Below are positions 22,901 to 37,677 of a DNA stretch of 64,000 nucleotides, in pieces. Position 1 is the stretch's first letter; each line of letters starts with the position of its first letter. A program made the translations under genes and the position numbers. The stretch comes from Anticarsia gemmatalis (lineage: Eukaryota; Arthropoda; Insecta; Lepidoptera; Erebidae). The notes below the pieces were generated by a model. That model worked only from the letters and a program-made list of their open reading frames with translations. It did not search any database and was not told the origin of the DNA. Where the stretch lies: the NCBI RefSeq assembly GCF_050436995.1, contig NC_134745.1:5580001-5644000 (forward strand), in the 5' to 3' direction.

Positions 22901-25900
22901 TTTGGTGAATTTAAAGTCATTTTGCACGTATATCGTCAACTTTAGTTATTAGAATACCTATGTTAGAACATGGTTCTGATTACAAATGTAGACATTAAGC
23001 TTTCGCGGCTGTGGCTTTATCGGTATCATACTCTTTATGAAAGACGCAGTTATACGGAACATTCCGTATTTTCACGATATCTCTATGTACGTGCTTATCT
23101 CAAACGATACGCTATTTGCTTTAGTTTTGGTTCTGTTTTTTGCAAAGTTTGCATTTTGCGTTGTCTTGTTTTTTTACTTTTTGGCTAATTTTTGGAGTTT
23201 TGTTTTATCTGGCTTTGTATTTTTCATTATAAAACAAAGATAAAAAGTAACTAATGCAAGACAAAAACGTTTTTTTTATTTATTTATTGTGATTAAATTA
23301 CCTAAACTTAAATCACTGATGTTACTAACTACAATTTCAGTACATTATTACAACGACAAAAAACTTTTTTGTATTAAAAAAATGTTCTTACGAGTTCAGT
23401 TCAGACTTTTGGTATCAAGGTTTCAACAAATAACCGCAACACAGAATTCAGTAGTACTTTTCTGCAAGGCTTTACGTGTGCTTTATCTCGCATTGTGATC
23501 ACAATCTTGAATTATAATTCTGTTCAAAGCTTTGTTGAATTATCTCCACGTAATTATGCTAAGTCTTCATTATCCTTTATTTTATTTGTTTGCTTTGAAT
23601 TATTTTCAAGATTGAGGTAATTGAACTATCAAACTAAGAAAATAAGATTTTTTGATGCAGATTCATCAGATTGGTTTTATTTTTTTTGAAAAAATGTTGT
23701 AATGTTTCTTTTTTGTAAATTAACCGGTACTGAATTGATTATCCCATCTCTCAAGATTTGCAAACCCAAAGTAATCCAATGTGTGATAATAACTGTTTTT
23801 CCGTACTGCTTATGGTGTAATATTAATAATTATACCTATTAAATTGTGACCTTTTTATTTGACATTTAATTGTCAAATGCTAATTGGTTATTAAATGGCG
23901 CCTGCAACTTCAGCAATTGTTATTATTTTTTGTTACATAACGAAATTAACGGTTGATGCGCTATAATTATAAAATAATATATAATTAGCTTCTGCTCGTG
24001 AGACTCTGCCCGCATGAGAAAATATATCGGAGTAAAAAGTATTCTATGCGTTAATTCAGTATGAAAACTATTGTGTGTTGCCTGTGGTATGTACACAAAT
24101 TTCATCAAATTCCTTACAATCGTTTCTGCGTTTTCTGGAGTAAATGAGTAACAAACGTACTAACATACAGCATACATCCATGGTCCCAAACTTTCGTATT
24201 AATAATATTAAATAGGATTTTAGCAATGTAGAAGTATGTATTATGAATTTCTTGTAGTTGTGATGAAATAAACGAAGTATGAAGAGATCTTCGTTTACAT
24301 TCCATGTATTCTACCAACCCATCAGCGTAGGACTATAAACGCTCCCCTCTCCCATGAGAGACAAGGCGTGTGATTATACATGTATGTTTGATGCAACTGT
24401 ATACAGATATGTACCGAAATAAAACTCTATATTGCAGATAGTAACTAATTAAGATACGCTTTAAGCTAGGATAAGAATAGAAACTGAGATTTGGCATTTT
24501 AAAATGTCGTAATAAATCTAGTACAAACAATGGAACCTTGATTTAGCAGATTACTGTTATTTCATATATTATAAGAAAGTGCAATGACAGCTATAATGAC
24601 CAAAGGGCAACGTTGGGATGACGAAGTCAGGCGGTGTATTCTGTAACGGTCATATAAGACTTACCCCTGGTTTATCTGTTCAAGCGAAGCAAGGAAAGTT
24701 TGTAGTGGTAATAGCAAGTTGTAGTCTTTTTCAGTAGGCATAAATCCTACTGCAATGGAAAAAACGCGTGATTTAATGCTAGTATAACATTCATTTCATA
24801 ATATGTAATGCGTAAAGTATTAAAGAAGCTTACAATCGGGATCATTCTTGTAAACATTTTTACGACTATTACATAAAGCATTTTATGATCTTCTAAGCAC
24901 AATACCAGACTAAAATCGTGATAATAACGTGATCAAAAAATAATCTCAAGGTCACACAATGTTTTTGAAGATGACATGACTTTTGTTAAGATGAAAATAG
25001 AAAAGAAAGTGACGGCAAATTGAACTTTTATTAGTCAGAAAGTGACGGATATATTTGTATTTTTTTCAATGTGTAAATAAACTTGAAACAAGTTTCTATT
25101 ACATAATGTAGTGGCGTTTATAAATAAACGGATGGATTTATAAATATTAATGTCATGATTCATAATTTCACCTTTAAAATTTAAATGAATGAGATAAATT
25201 TAAGTAAGTAGTTTTTAATCAACCGAACCTATGCAGATATGTGACAAGACAACGACATTATTGAGTAATACCCGCATTTTTTTTAGATTGATGATTTTGA
25301 CCTTTCACACCTATGTTTTAAGAATAATTAAAAATTTTATTAAAATTTTGCTACTATAGGTAAATGTCAAGTCGACTACAGCCATTCTGCCTGTGAACCA
25401 CCGTATAGTGGTTTTAGTTTTCTGTAATCACATTATTATCTCAAAAAACCTTCGTCTTTTAGTTTGTGAAAGAACTTTTCGCATCAGAAATCTTCCAACA
25501 ACCATTAAAAAAGCTTTTAGTAAGTTGAATTCACCTTGTAACCTGAAAAACAAGCGCTGAAATATCACAATTACGCAAACATTCACCCCATTATCAACCC
25601 ACATACACAACCTTAAACGAAAACGTAATTGCTACATATCTTGTGCGATATAATCTTGTATTCGTAACAAGAAAAATTCCCCAACGCACTGTAAACGTAT
25701 TTCGTATCACTGCAATATTTTCGTTTCGCCAAATCGCTACTCCGTTTGCGAAGCGTCGGGGGAACGTTTGATTTGGCCCGATTCATATCGCGGCTTATCG
25801 CACTCGCTTCCGGACGCTTGTATCGGTAGAAAGGGTAATAAAGGATGGTAAACAAAGGTCATATGGAATTAATACGGGATTATTTATGGGGGTGGGATAA

Positions 25901-26000
25901 TTGTGTTATAATTCTACAATGCATCTTGATTGTATTAGAAGAGTTTCGTTATGACTATAATGAATAGTTAGTGAGACTATAACTGCATGTTTATTTGTGG
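19923..26000. other. AT-rich non-coding stretch, nothing recognised
   Basis: Open frames do not exceed 80 codons, and none shows a domain. An imperfect palindrome around GACATAATGAC/GTCACATTATGTC lies near 20660-20695. A GC-richer patch lies at about 25690-25820. Nothing else stands out by eye. Confidence 0.4.
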
Positions 26001-29000
26001 TAATCGACTAAATTAATATTTATTCAGCTTGAATTGGATCCGAAACTACTGTAACTATTGCGCTTATAACAAAAAAAGTGCAGAAATGATACATTTCTCC
26101 AAAAGATTAAGTGACTGACAAATTGCGATACCTTTTTTTAAATAAAGCTCATCGTTATTTTTATGCCGTAAAACGATGTTTAATATAAAAACGAACTTTT
26201 CCCAGTAAAATATTGTAGTAAAAAATATTATTACTATTTACATCGAGACCTTTGATGTTTTTTCACTTTTTACATTCAACTAACCGAGCTCTTATCTGCA
26301 CAGCTCTTGTAAAAAAGAAAACCCTCTGCATTTATTACAATTTCTTATCCAACGCCTTGCTTTGTTCTTTCGCAGTCCCTATTCATTTAGGGATCATTCA
26401 CTGCGCCCTCTTCATTCAGACATTTTTACAAAACCTCATTTGTTTTTTTCCCTGTAGTCAATACTTTAATCTTCACAAAAGTTGATGAGTTGGCAGAATA
26501 TTCTGCGCCACCGCCATCCATTATAACTGGAATTAATACACGAACCTTATTCACACTGTAACCGCGTCGAAAAGTTTTCTAAAAAGCGTTCAAAAGGGAA
26601 CTTCATAGCGGCGATAATTTCACACGTCGCTGAAACTTCGTCGCTAATTAATCAGCGCTACTTAGTCAAGTTTTTAACTGGATGCTTCGAATAACGTTGT
26701 TTGGCATCAACTTTCAAGCCTTCATAGTACTAATCAAGTGTACTCCCCCACGACACAGAACACAATAGGATTTTAGTTGAAAACTTTGTTAGCGGAAGGC
26801 CAAGATTGCAGATTTCCCATAGGGCCTACGCCAGTTTCAACTTGCCAGACTATATCGATAACTTCCTCTGACACTCGCTTAGTTATTTATTATCATCAGT
26901 ACTTGAAAGTGCTCACTGTGAATATGGATTACTTCAAGAAATTCTCTACCAGACTACAAGAGACTAACAAATATGTACGATATTTTTAGCACTTAAAAAA
27001 CTAGAACTTTTCAAATTTGGACAGAATTTATCTCTATTATCCAGAAAGCGCATTTTTAATGAATAAAAACATTGCAAAACCGACTTAAATCAACACGGTG
27101 TGCAAAACGAGCGTTTATTTCCTTAAAATTCCAATCATATTCATAATCATATTCATATTCAAATGTAAGCATAAACAGAGGTAAGCAAATAATTTCGCCA
27201 CAAGCTTTATTATAAAAAAAATATTAATCTAAAAGAATCCAGAGCAAGAGGGAAGCAGGAACGGCGAGAAGCAAACATAAAATTGAATATTACAAGCGAA
27301 TCACGAAATTCACTTGAGTAATTTAAACAAAGCCGTGGATGCAGGGCCAGAGGACTTAATTTCGGTAGGAGACAGAGAAAAACGTTATGCAAATTTGTAC
27401 AGAGTATTTTTTCTTCCATTAACCTTCCGGACGGAATTGTACCGAGCGCCACGGAAGGGACGACCCGACAGAACAAAAACACGCTTTTATTTTGAAACTG
27501 TAATTAGGAAATTAACGACTTGGACTTAGGAAAAACAAATGGTGTTTTCAGCGGTTCATGTGGGAATTTCGTCGCTATTGTGGGAGTTTAAATAAAAAAT
27601 TAACAATGATAAAATGTGTAGCCCAGCAATCAAGCTTTGTTTTGTCTGGCTTTTCGTCACTTTTTATTCGGCTGAGTTTTGCTTTGTATTCGTTAAAAAG
27701 GGCTTAATGGCGTAGAACTAACAAAGCTGATGTTTTACTAACTAAAATAACTTTGTTTAGTAAACTTTTGATGTATTTTCATCGATAATATCATTTTACT
27801 TTTTACGAATAGTTCATTCGCACAAAATATCTAAATAACATCAATCATATTAGGCGCCTCGCACTTTATCATACATATTGAAAAGCGCCTACTAAAAACC
27901 TTACCGCAATAACCACCTACCTCACTGCTATTTACTAATAAGTAGGCGCACGTCGAACTAATTAATGCAGTCTGCGGATTGTTCCAATATTCCTTAATTA
28001 TCTCGGAGCCTATCAACCCTTAGGATTGTTTCAGTTATGTGCGTGTGGCAGTAGAATTCACTAATTGACAATAATTGCTGAGCTGTCTACGTCTTTCAGC
28101 ACCAGCGTAATGAACTTCGATTTCAATGGAAATGTATGGAGAGTGATCAAAGTACATACAATTTGGATGATTTTTCACGTAGTAAATAAGAATAATTATT
28201 GTCATGATTGATCAATCTGTTTAAATTTAGTATGTTGATCGAATTACCCAATTCGTTTTTATGACTTGACTGCAGGTATTTTTTTAAAAACCAGACTATA
28301 TTTTTAATTAAAATGTAAATGTATTTAAAATAATGTCATTTATTTTACCATAACAAAACAGTTTGTGAACACGAAAATATTTCAGCAATTTAAATCAAAA
28401 GTTTCGCGAACAGTAACATCGCATTTATAATTCGCAAAACGCTATCTAATCTGTGGCAGAAGTTTACAACGGACGGTGATGGATGGCCGATGGGAATGCG
28501 CCCGACAAGGAGGAGGCACATCTTATTGTGTTTATTTCTTATCTACATTCAATTCCTTAAAACTTCAACAACAACCGAAGGATTAGTAAAGCTTATTGTT
28601 GAAGGAGAATGGATTGGACAACGAATCAATCTTGGAATTTGCTTTTCATGAACGATTTTCTGATGAAAATCATTATCAGATCAGATAGATCTGACAAATG
28701 CTTATATTTACGTTTGTTTTTTATAATCTTTCACGCGATAGGCTTACTTCTGTTCCCATGTGGCCTTCTATAGTTTCTTCCATTAGCTCACCCATGAAAC
28801 ATTTTTAAAACCTTACGCGGTATTGGAATTCATTGATTCATATTATGACACAATAACACAATTCATAAATATTTTGTTGCAGATAAGACAAGAAAGAATA
28901 ACAAGTATATTCCCAAACCAACTATGGAGAGCTACTACAGCTTAATTAGGGTGAACCAATTACTTATAGAACCGTAAAAAATATATATCTGTCAACATAA

Positions 29001-32000
29001 TGAATCGTTCTCTTGAACCCACAGCTTTCACGCGATTCCCAGATCTGTTTTCCTGTAAACAAACAAAGGAAGCAATGTACACGTACATTAACACAATCAG
29101 AGACACACCCCTACCCAGATATCCATTCAATCTCTGTCCCCGAGTTCTTATTTAAAGCGATAACGATAGGTAGTCACCGCATCGCACCGCCCATTCCGCG
29201 TATACAGCCTTATAATTAATTAGACCTCATTAATGTTGACTTCATTCTTTGGCGATTAACATTTGTTTCGTCCAACTTGGGCTCGGAAAAATACATTACG
29301 AGAGGCCCTTGAATTAGTCTTCGTCCCTTTTGCGTAGGACGATAATTAATAAAGAATACCCTTTGGGTTCTGTACGATTCTTTGAATTACGTCTCTATTA
29401 GAATGTTATCTATTCGTACGTATTGAAGTTTTGTATGAGCGGTAAGATAAAAGCAATTTGTTTTTGTAATTGCTCAATGTGTTGCTTGAATCGGTTTTGT
29501 TTTGAATTTATATTTGTTTTGGTTGTTGAATAATTTTATATGTTAATACTTTTGTCTTATGATTTAGTGTGTGTCTTTTAGAAACATGTAAATAAATTTG
29601 AGCAAGATAAAGAAAATTAAGATTTCTAAAATTTATGTCATTCAGGCGAGCATTTAAATTTTTCAATGTTTAATTTGGAGAAGTAGCACAGTTATGTCTT
29701 TGAATAACATAAATAAACATAATTATTGAATATGTGATTTTGAAATAACTGCGACCAAATCGAGTTCACTATTAGCATTACAGTATCCCGTTACTCCATC
29801 AAATTTTCTGTACAAGGTAACTTAATTAAAATACCCCATAAATTTTCTCAATGCATTTTTAAACACATCCAATAAAAGCCTTTGGTTGCGAAGCTAAACA
29901 ATGACAAAGTAAGTGGGAGAAGACAGGAGGGAGGGTTATACGATTTATTACGTTCAAATATTTCCTTGTTAAGAGCCAGAGCTGTTAATAATGTAATGGA
30001 TGCACTCGTTATGCAGTGTTGGGAAGAATATTATATTTTTCGGTGATATTTGAAAATTGTTGAAAAAATCCTAAATTAGAGTGCATTTTTAGTGTTTCTG
30101 CAAATAAATTCCCTTATTGTAGAACCCTGGCATTCCATTGAACGTTTTGGAAGTTATGCACAACTAAATATGCCATTAAATCCGAAACAACGGGTTTTTA
30201 TTTACTACACATGCTTCAAAATGATAAGAACCTTTAGAATATTTAAATAAAAAAGTCTTTATAACTAACTTTATAGATAACTTTCCTGGCAGTATGAGTA
30301 AAGTATTCTAAAAAGATTTGTAAGTCATTTGTATACTTTTAATCTAACAATAAGTAGGTACGTCAGGTTTTTTGTGGTAGGTGACTAAGGACGGAAAGGA
30401 AGATAATAATATCTCTCCTATAAAACTATGAAAAGGAAAAATATGAAAATATCCTCAGTTTATCAAAGCTGAAAATTATTATGATAAAAATATTACCTAC
30501 TGACATAATAAATATAAACATACCAAGATGGTTATAATATAAGCCCGGGGCTCTACAACCCAGAGATTAAATAAGACCTACATCAAAATCTTAATTCATA
30601 ATAACAGTTTAATAATTAACGTTATAATATAACAGGAACAGAATCCCACATCTAGTTTAATAGCGGTATGTTCCGTGATTACGTCATCAAGCCCGCAATG
30701 TCCTGAGAGTGAATGGACAGATTATATCGGGAACATGAGCAGCGTCCAGCTAAGCATTAATAACACTGCTAATCTGCCTACTAATCGAGAGCCTACTAGC
30801 ATTATACATAAGCTCTATAATTATACTGAGACTATTACTAGAAGTAACGTACAAATCGCCGAAAAGCATAAATAACAATATGTTGAATGCATGTTTTTTC
30901 AATCTTTGAGCATAACTTCTATTGCTAAACTGACGATAGAGATTATAGTAATCAGTGCTGCAAGGAAACATGCACAATTTTTTTAGGTTTCAAATCGTAA
31001 ATCACCAAGGTTCGCAAATTTGTACACCTCTCTCGCTCGATCATTGTGGTGGACATACGGAGACAATCCATGCAAAACTGGGCTGGTGAAAAATAAAAAC
31101 TTAAAGAATAGTAAAAAGAAGTTTTTAATGTGAGATAATTTATTTACCAGTAATCGGTGTGGTGGCTCTACAATGAAAAAATATTGACCAACGTATAAGA
31201 GAGTTTTCATTGTATCACTAGAACCTGTGGCTAGTCCAAGTAACGAATATAATATTTATTATTGATAAACATTATAATAACCAAGACACAACCACAATCG
31301 GTCATCTGTTTCTAAGGCTATCGAAACTGCAGCCACATAAGCTGCTTTGGTTAGGTCGAGTGATCACTGAAACGGCATTGTGTCCGCCTTGCAATGGACA
31401 TCGCTCAACTCGATTCAGCTGTCGGCAGCCGATCGATACTTAACTGGTTATTGAAACGGATTATTCCTATTGTTTGTGCCTCTTCCGTGTAAGGTAAGCA
31501 CAGCTTTAGAGTGTGGTTCTGTTTCGGCGATTAGTTAGGCCGATTAATGCCAACCGCAATGTTTCTGGATGGATTTGGGCTTAAGCGCTCGAATCAATTT
31601 GTTGCAACGTGTTTACGGCTGTGATAAATTTATAAACTTTGTAAAGAGGTGACGGATAAAGTCGCATTAAGAAAACTTCAACAATTACACGTAAATGAAA
31701 ACATAACGTGCACAATTCATGTCTTAAAAAGCATATGAAATTAATATCACATTACTTCTTTTATTTACGTTTTCTAATCTAATATGAATAAATTATTATA
31801 ATAACATTGCTTATTGCTATTTACCAATAATATTATTATCAATTGCGGACCACAATTAACCTAGGAACAAAGCTACTGAAAGTGTAATAGCAACAGCTAT
31901 TTGTGTGACCTGAGAATCAGAACCTAAATTTCGCTATTATTCGTATTCACAACCACATGGACTACAAAGACTGATTTCTCATCTAAATATCGAATAATAG

Positions 32001-32040
32001 AGACCGTGTTTGCTGTTCACATTATCTAAGCTTCAAGTAT
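26001..32040. other. Non-coding stretch with GC-richer patches
   Basis: Patches of higher GC lie at about 26490-26700, 27240-27480 and 31290-31630. The second holds overlapping frames of 90 codons (-) and 71 codons (+) with no recognised domain. The third has no open frame worth reporting but a dense mix of CpG and E-box-like CAGCTG words. I cannot say whether these are regulatory, diverged repeats or untranslated exon. Confidence 0.4.
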
Positions 32041-32190
32041 ATCCTATCCCCGTGGGTCCAACACATTATTCTGATTAAACCACGTTATAAGTATCCAGCA
32101 GTTTCCCGAAAGCTGCCTCTCTGCCAAATTTCGTTGAAATTGGTTCATTAGTTAGGATTACCAATAGACACACAAGAGGCCATTGCCAAG
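32041..32190 (+). mobile_element. Fragment resembling a LINE 3' region
   Basis: CCTATCCCCGTGGGTCCA near the left side and TGCCAAATTTCGTTGAAATT further on, then GGTTCATTAGTTAGGATTAC, are word combinations I recognise from 3' regions of retrotransposon-derived repeats common in Lepidoptera. No tail or target duplication is visible, so the limits are approximate. Confidence 0.5.
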
Positions 32191-33052
32191 CGCTATTCAT
32201 TTAGAACCTGACACGCATGGAATATTATGTGTATCGCTTACTCGAAAATACCTTTAACGTATATGAAGAATTAACTACTAGGAGATATTGTAAAGTATCA
32301 CAAAAGATTTATCGCACTTTATGTTTATCATAAAAAAGAGACTGCCAGATTATTATTTTACTGTTATATAGTTGAATCAAACAATTTCGTGTAAATATGT
32401 TACAAACAAATGCATTAAATATAGAAAAAAAGTAATGTTATGCATTTACGCAACTCTGCTCCACCGGTAAAGTTCATGTTATATTTATTTTTACGCACAG
32501 TATGCAATCCCGTCATATACCATAAAAAATCGAAAGCAATTATGTATTAGTACAAGTCATTATTCATACCTTCAGTTTGGTGCAACCTGTTGTGTAATAA
32601 AAATCGAACAACGCAACTTCCATACCACGATTTATGCGTTACATTACCCTTCTCATAATATAAATAACAGCCAGCGTCTTACTTTAATTTGCGATGAAGA
32701 CTTCGCGCAATATTTATTGCCAAAATTCTGATATTCTTCAGCGATATAACATGTCTTATAACCACAGGCTGAGTTGAACACTTGATCATAAGCAACTCTC
32801 GAAGTATTTATATTGGTATCATAAATTTATAAGAAGTCAGTGGATACCCGCACGCACAAGCATCCTCCAAGCATTATTAATGAGACGAAATACTTCGGAT
32901 TCCTAAACAACTTGACAAGGAAAGTTCGCGTTATCGACTTACATAATTATGATAATACCATACATGTTTTAGGTACGGCACACTTTGACGTATAAACTTA
33001 CTTTTCCCTCGATTAATATTAATTACTAACCTGTAATTTTTTTATTACTAGA
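32191..33052. other. AT-rich non-coding stretch, nothing recognised
   Basis: No reading frame over 60 codons and no recognised repeat. Confidence 0.45.
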
Positions 33053-33223
33053 CTAGCTGACCCGCGCAACTTCGCTTGCGTCACATAAGAGAGAATGGGT
33101 CAAAATTTTCCCCGTTTTCGAATTTTTTTTTACTGGTACCCTGCTCCTATTGGTAGTAGCGTGATGATGCGCGTTCAAACAAACAAACAAACAAACTCTT
33201 CATCTTTATAATATTAGTATAGA
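33053..33223 (-). mobile_element. Short Helitron with internal deletion
   Basis: On the minus strand it begins TCTATACTAATATTATAAAG and ends with the hairpin CGCAA-GCGAAG-TTGCG (33065-33080), GGGTCAG and the canonical terminus CTAG, followed by T. It is the same family as the 14.7 kb copy but lacks the middle part. A (TTTG)n run (minus strand) lies near the 5' end. The perfect CTAG here supports the Helitron reading of the 14.7 kb copy, where the terminus has mutated to CTAT. Confidence 0.85.
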
Positions 33224-36200
33224 AGTATGGATGAAACTGTCATGTCTTAATTATTATCTAAAATAATATTGGTTTAGTTTTGAGTAGGACCTATTAAAGA
33301 AAACCCATATTATTGCTGTCTATTAACAGTTTAGCCAGTAGTGTATGATTGAATTTTATAAAATTGTTTACCGAGCATAATAATTTTATTGGTATGCCAA
33401 ATTAATGGGGATCGTGTTTTCACTCGTTAATTAATTCATCACTATAACATTATTAATTAGTGTTGGTAAATTTTAAAAGCACACGCTTAATCAAATATTT
33501 AAAAAATAATATTCTCATAAAGCTGCTTTAATTACTCAACATAATTTTGATTCATTTTAGTTTATTTCATTATTATTGTATAGATGTGCCAATTTTGTAA
33601 GTAAATGATTACAAATTCATATTTTTAAGTTTATACGAGAAATATCTTCCTGTTTCTGTGTCTTTGTGTATTTTCCTCTTTCAAAAATCTTACAACAAAT
33701 CTCCTTTAAAAATATTCGTGATAAACACTAGAATCAGCGAGCCGTCGAGAAAATCTTGTGCTAATAAAAGATAATTCAACAAGGGTCGACTATTTACCTA
33801 ATCTAGAGCAATTGTAAGAGCACGAGAGCACGACCATGTTGAAACGGCTTGCTTCCCCGATGCCAGTCTTGAGTGCGACTGACCTATTTAATTTGATGCC
33901 GTAGTTTCCCCGTCTGTTGCCGACTCTGATTAACTTCCTGTTTCAAATTTATATTAAATAATCCCTTTTGTTTATAGAATGGAACGTGTTAATAATGTTC
34001 CGGATACGCCGTAAATTTGGAGTCAATTTGTTCGGTGTCGAAGTTATTTATTGTGATTTGCTTATTTAGAAAATTAAGCAAATTTTCTGAGAGTACAATA
34101 TTGAAAGAAAATGTGGAGTTATTTGAATTATTTCCGCTAAAATGTCAACAACAACGTTCCTAAATAACAGAATTAAGTTACAAAAGAAATAATAGAAACA
34201 TAATAACGAGAGCATTCTCAAAGTAATTCCTCTTTGTGACCTTTACTTAACGCAAAGTTGAAGAATATTGGTAGAAGTAATATTTTTATCCACTTACAGC
34301 AACGATCGGAATCGAATCAAAATATCATTTCCCAACAAGAAGAATGGTTGAAACAAAAAGGAAACCGCACGTTTGTTAAGAAATAAGTCACGTATCGCGC
34401 TAGTTACGCGTCTATGTAGATAGTTTCGAAGTTGGCGTGGTCGGACCTTTTCAGGCGAAAGTGAATGATCTAAAAACTTTTTACAAACATATTGGGCCTC
34501 ATTGCCGTTTCGGGAAACTCGGTAACGAGTTCACTTCCCTGATTGATGAATGTGACTACCCGACAGAAACCCGAAACACGTACTGATAACGTAACGCATT
34601 AATTTCGCAACCTAACGGACGATAAATATTGTTTCACTTTATTTATTTCTGGTTTTTATTTGCCGTCACTACAAAGCCATCGAGGGCGAATGTTTTATGA
34701 TTGGAAACTGTGTCACTGGTGACAAATATAACCTAATCGCAACGTATGGCGGATTGAACACATGTTTGCTCGCGTACGTATTAAAAAGGTTTTACTTTTT
34801 GGAACAGATGACCAAACGCTATTGTTCTAAAAATCGGATTTGAGCGCTGCGTCAAAATGGCTCTGACCTTTTCCATCTAAAAAATAGGTACTAAAACGAA
34901 TTTCTACTTTGATTAGTTTAAAACGGGAGCATTTCGTTCGTATTTTTAACCATACAATAAGAACTGAGTTGTCATGTCACGAATTGCTATTTAACGCCGC
35001 CCATTGCGTTCTAAAGAATCGAAAGGTCGCTGTGAAATTCAATGCACAGCCCGACCGCCCCACTAATTAATTCGTCCTGAAAAAACGTTCGCTTTTTTCC
35101 TCAACCTGCCATCCTTGATTTTCAATTTCTGTAGCAAAAGATTAATGGAAGACGACAGTTTTCCCGAGTTATATCTACATCCATAATTACTCGGCAACAG
35201 GGTTTTTAAAAGCTGTTTTTGGGCTTAAATTAGATTGTTTTCATTGTTCAAATAATCTTGCTTATAAGTTTAAAAGATTGTTTATCGGTATTGTTTCTGT
35301 GGATGTTTTGTTCCTTTGTGAGTTAAGAGATAAACGTCGGTGATTATTTTCTGTGGTTGTATGATAGTAGGTTGGTTTGCGATCAGGCGCCGTGTAAATC
35401 AACCACCCCTAGCTGATAACAAGAGCAAAATTTCGCTGTAAATCATACATTTGTTTTCGTTGCGGGAGATTGTGAAGGGAATATTAAACGTTGTGATACG
35501 ATTTGTGGATAAGATTACATTTTACTGCACAGTTTGTTTTTTTCATTCATTTTGTTGAGTATCTTTTTCGGATATATTTGATTTTGCAAAGGATATTACG
35601 TTTTTGAGTGTAACACATGGTGTTCACTTAATTTGTTCTTTCACTCCCTTGTGTTCGTATTTGTATCGGAGTTTAACAATTTTTCAAAAAATAAAACAGG
35701 TCCATATTTTTCTGTATTTTTGAAGAAATTCTTAATATTAAGCGAATAAACAATTACAAAAATACTATTGAACAATGCAACTCATTTTGCTTTACGGCTA
35801 TAGAATGGGTATAGTTAACGGCTTAGTTCACATGGGCTTTTCAAATACCCTTGTTCTTATTTATTCAAATTAGCGGCTACAGCGCGAATTAATCGTAAGA
35901 AATAGTTAGAAATATTAAAGTAATTGGATGGTGTTGCTCATTAATTTTATGAGATTAAAACCAGAACTTTTATATTCTCATTTTATATTTATGTGTCTTT
36001 TATACAAATGGTGTCATAAAACTGTTTTCTACCGTATTCTATTTATAAACATTTATGTTTTTTTAATTATTATGTTGTCTTTATAACCCTATTTAAATGT
36101 TATCAATATTCATTCAAAATATAAGCGTCATTATAATCAGGTTAAATTATGAGACTAGTTTTAAATTAGTTAATTAATGGTTGTTAATAAATGTTACATG

Positions 36201-37392
36201 TATAACAAGATGTATAAAATATTTGTTTACATTCTTATAGCAGTTTTTCGAAGCATTATTAATATTGGTTGAGTAAATTAGTGCTAATTATTTCAAACGT
36301 AATTTTTGCAATAATTAATTCAGATTATTAAATTTGCAAAGGTAATTAAAATTCTGTATTTTATTACTATCAAAATATTATTTATATTTCTATCTCATTA
36401 TATTGCCATAAACAAAATAAATAATTCAACTTCAGGGAACGATTTCCCAGCGTAGTGCGTGGCGACTTTTTATGTGATTTGATTAGCGCCTCTAACGTAA
36501 TTATTACCAAAAAATATTTCGTCTTTTAAAGTAACTTCAATGATAATCTGTAGTTTAAAAATATAGTAGAATTCAAAACATTACAATTATAATCTCTTAA
36601 ATAATATGATAAACTGTGGAATAAAGGCCTGCTTTTGCAAATTTACCCCTTCCTTCACAAACTTACTCCTAATTTATCTTAGAATGATTCACATATCTGA
36701 GCGCCTCATATAGGTCAACGAATCACCCATCATCATTCAAACAGGCAGAATTGCATCAAAGGAGCTCGATAGCATTAACAGTGCTATGAAAAATTCATTA
36801 GTACGGTATATCGCGGCGTCATTACCGTGCAGACTCGGCGTTCATCCATCATTCACTCGCTCTTCGTCTTAGCATGCATTTCCAAGGCATATTGTATAGA
36901 TAGGCGTATTTTGTACACGTCAATATATTCTGAAATGAGTGAATGCGATTGACGGCGTTTGGCGCGCAATTTTGTCTCAGTTTTGGATGTATGGAGTATT
37001 TATTGGACTAATTTTGTGTTTTTCTTAGGTTAGATTTAAGTTGAATTATACAATGTAAACTAGAAATGTAATTTCTTAGAAATTTTCATTTGTTTGTTAA
37101 TTTATTTTAATATGAGATTATGGCATAGAAACCAAAATTCTCGTGGAAAAGTAGGTGGAATAGATTCTGCGAAAAACTAAATGTGACTACAGAAAAAATG
37201 AATTGATGTTTAGTCTAATGTTGTACCCAGCAACAACTGTGAACTTTACCTAAAATTTGATAAGTGCTTTAATCTACCCACACGCAAAACTGTCGTAAGA
37301 TACAAAATAAAATATTTAATAATTTCAGTGAAATTAAATGACAACATTAGCTTTGTGTTATCTGAATAGAGTACATAATAATTATTAACAGC
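33224..37392. other. Non-coding stretch with a few GC-richer patches
   Basis: No frames above 60 codons. Slightly GC-richer parts lie near 33780-33920, 34980-35070 and 36720-36860. No gene, RNA or repeat is recognised. Confidence 0.4.
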
Positions 37393-37677
37393 ATGTACAG
37401 AACTAACTACGCTCACACTTCCGAACTTACATATTCACTGGCAAACTTGGTACAGCGTTCGAGATATCTACTTTTATCAACTCACTTGTGGTGGGAAGTA
37501 GTTTCCTTGTTCGTTTCTACTTTATTTTCTTGGCAAATCGTGAAAGCGATCATGTGGCAAAACACTCTTATAGATTTGGCCCGAGGGAACTTTGACTTGA
37601 AGTTGGCTAGTGGAGACGGCGTGGAGTCGCGATACGATGGCGATGTGTTTGAGAGCAAAACGATGTTCCGATGGTAA
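37393..37677 (+). other. Unrecognised 94-codon open frame in a GC-richer patch
   Basis: This is one of the longest frames in the window. It opens with an ATG and ends at TAA inside CGATGGTAAGATG, where the stop overlaps a splice-donor-like GG|TAAG. The last third (from about 37575) is richer in G, with acidic and charged residues; the middle is hydrophobic with several Trp. I recognise no domain. An 84-codon frame overlaps on the minus strand, so chance remains a good explanation. If it is real, it would more likely be an exon with a donor near 37672 than a complete small gene. Confidence 0.15.

Noticed and set aside
27210..27529. Overlapping 90-codon (-) and 71-codon (+) frames
   Set aside because: Both strands are open over the same GC-richer patch, which is expected by chance there. 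Neither translation resembles a known protein.
33173..33197. (CAAA)n run considered as an independent microsatellite
   Set aside because: It is the expanded TTTG run of the minus-strand Helitron at 33053-33223, also present in shorter form in the 14.7 kb copies.
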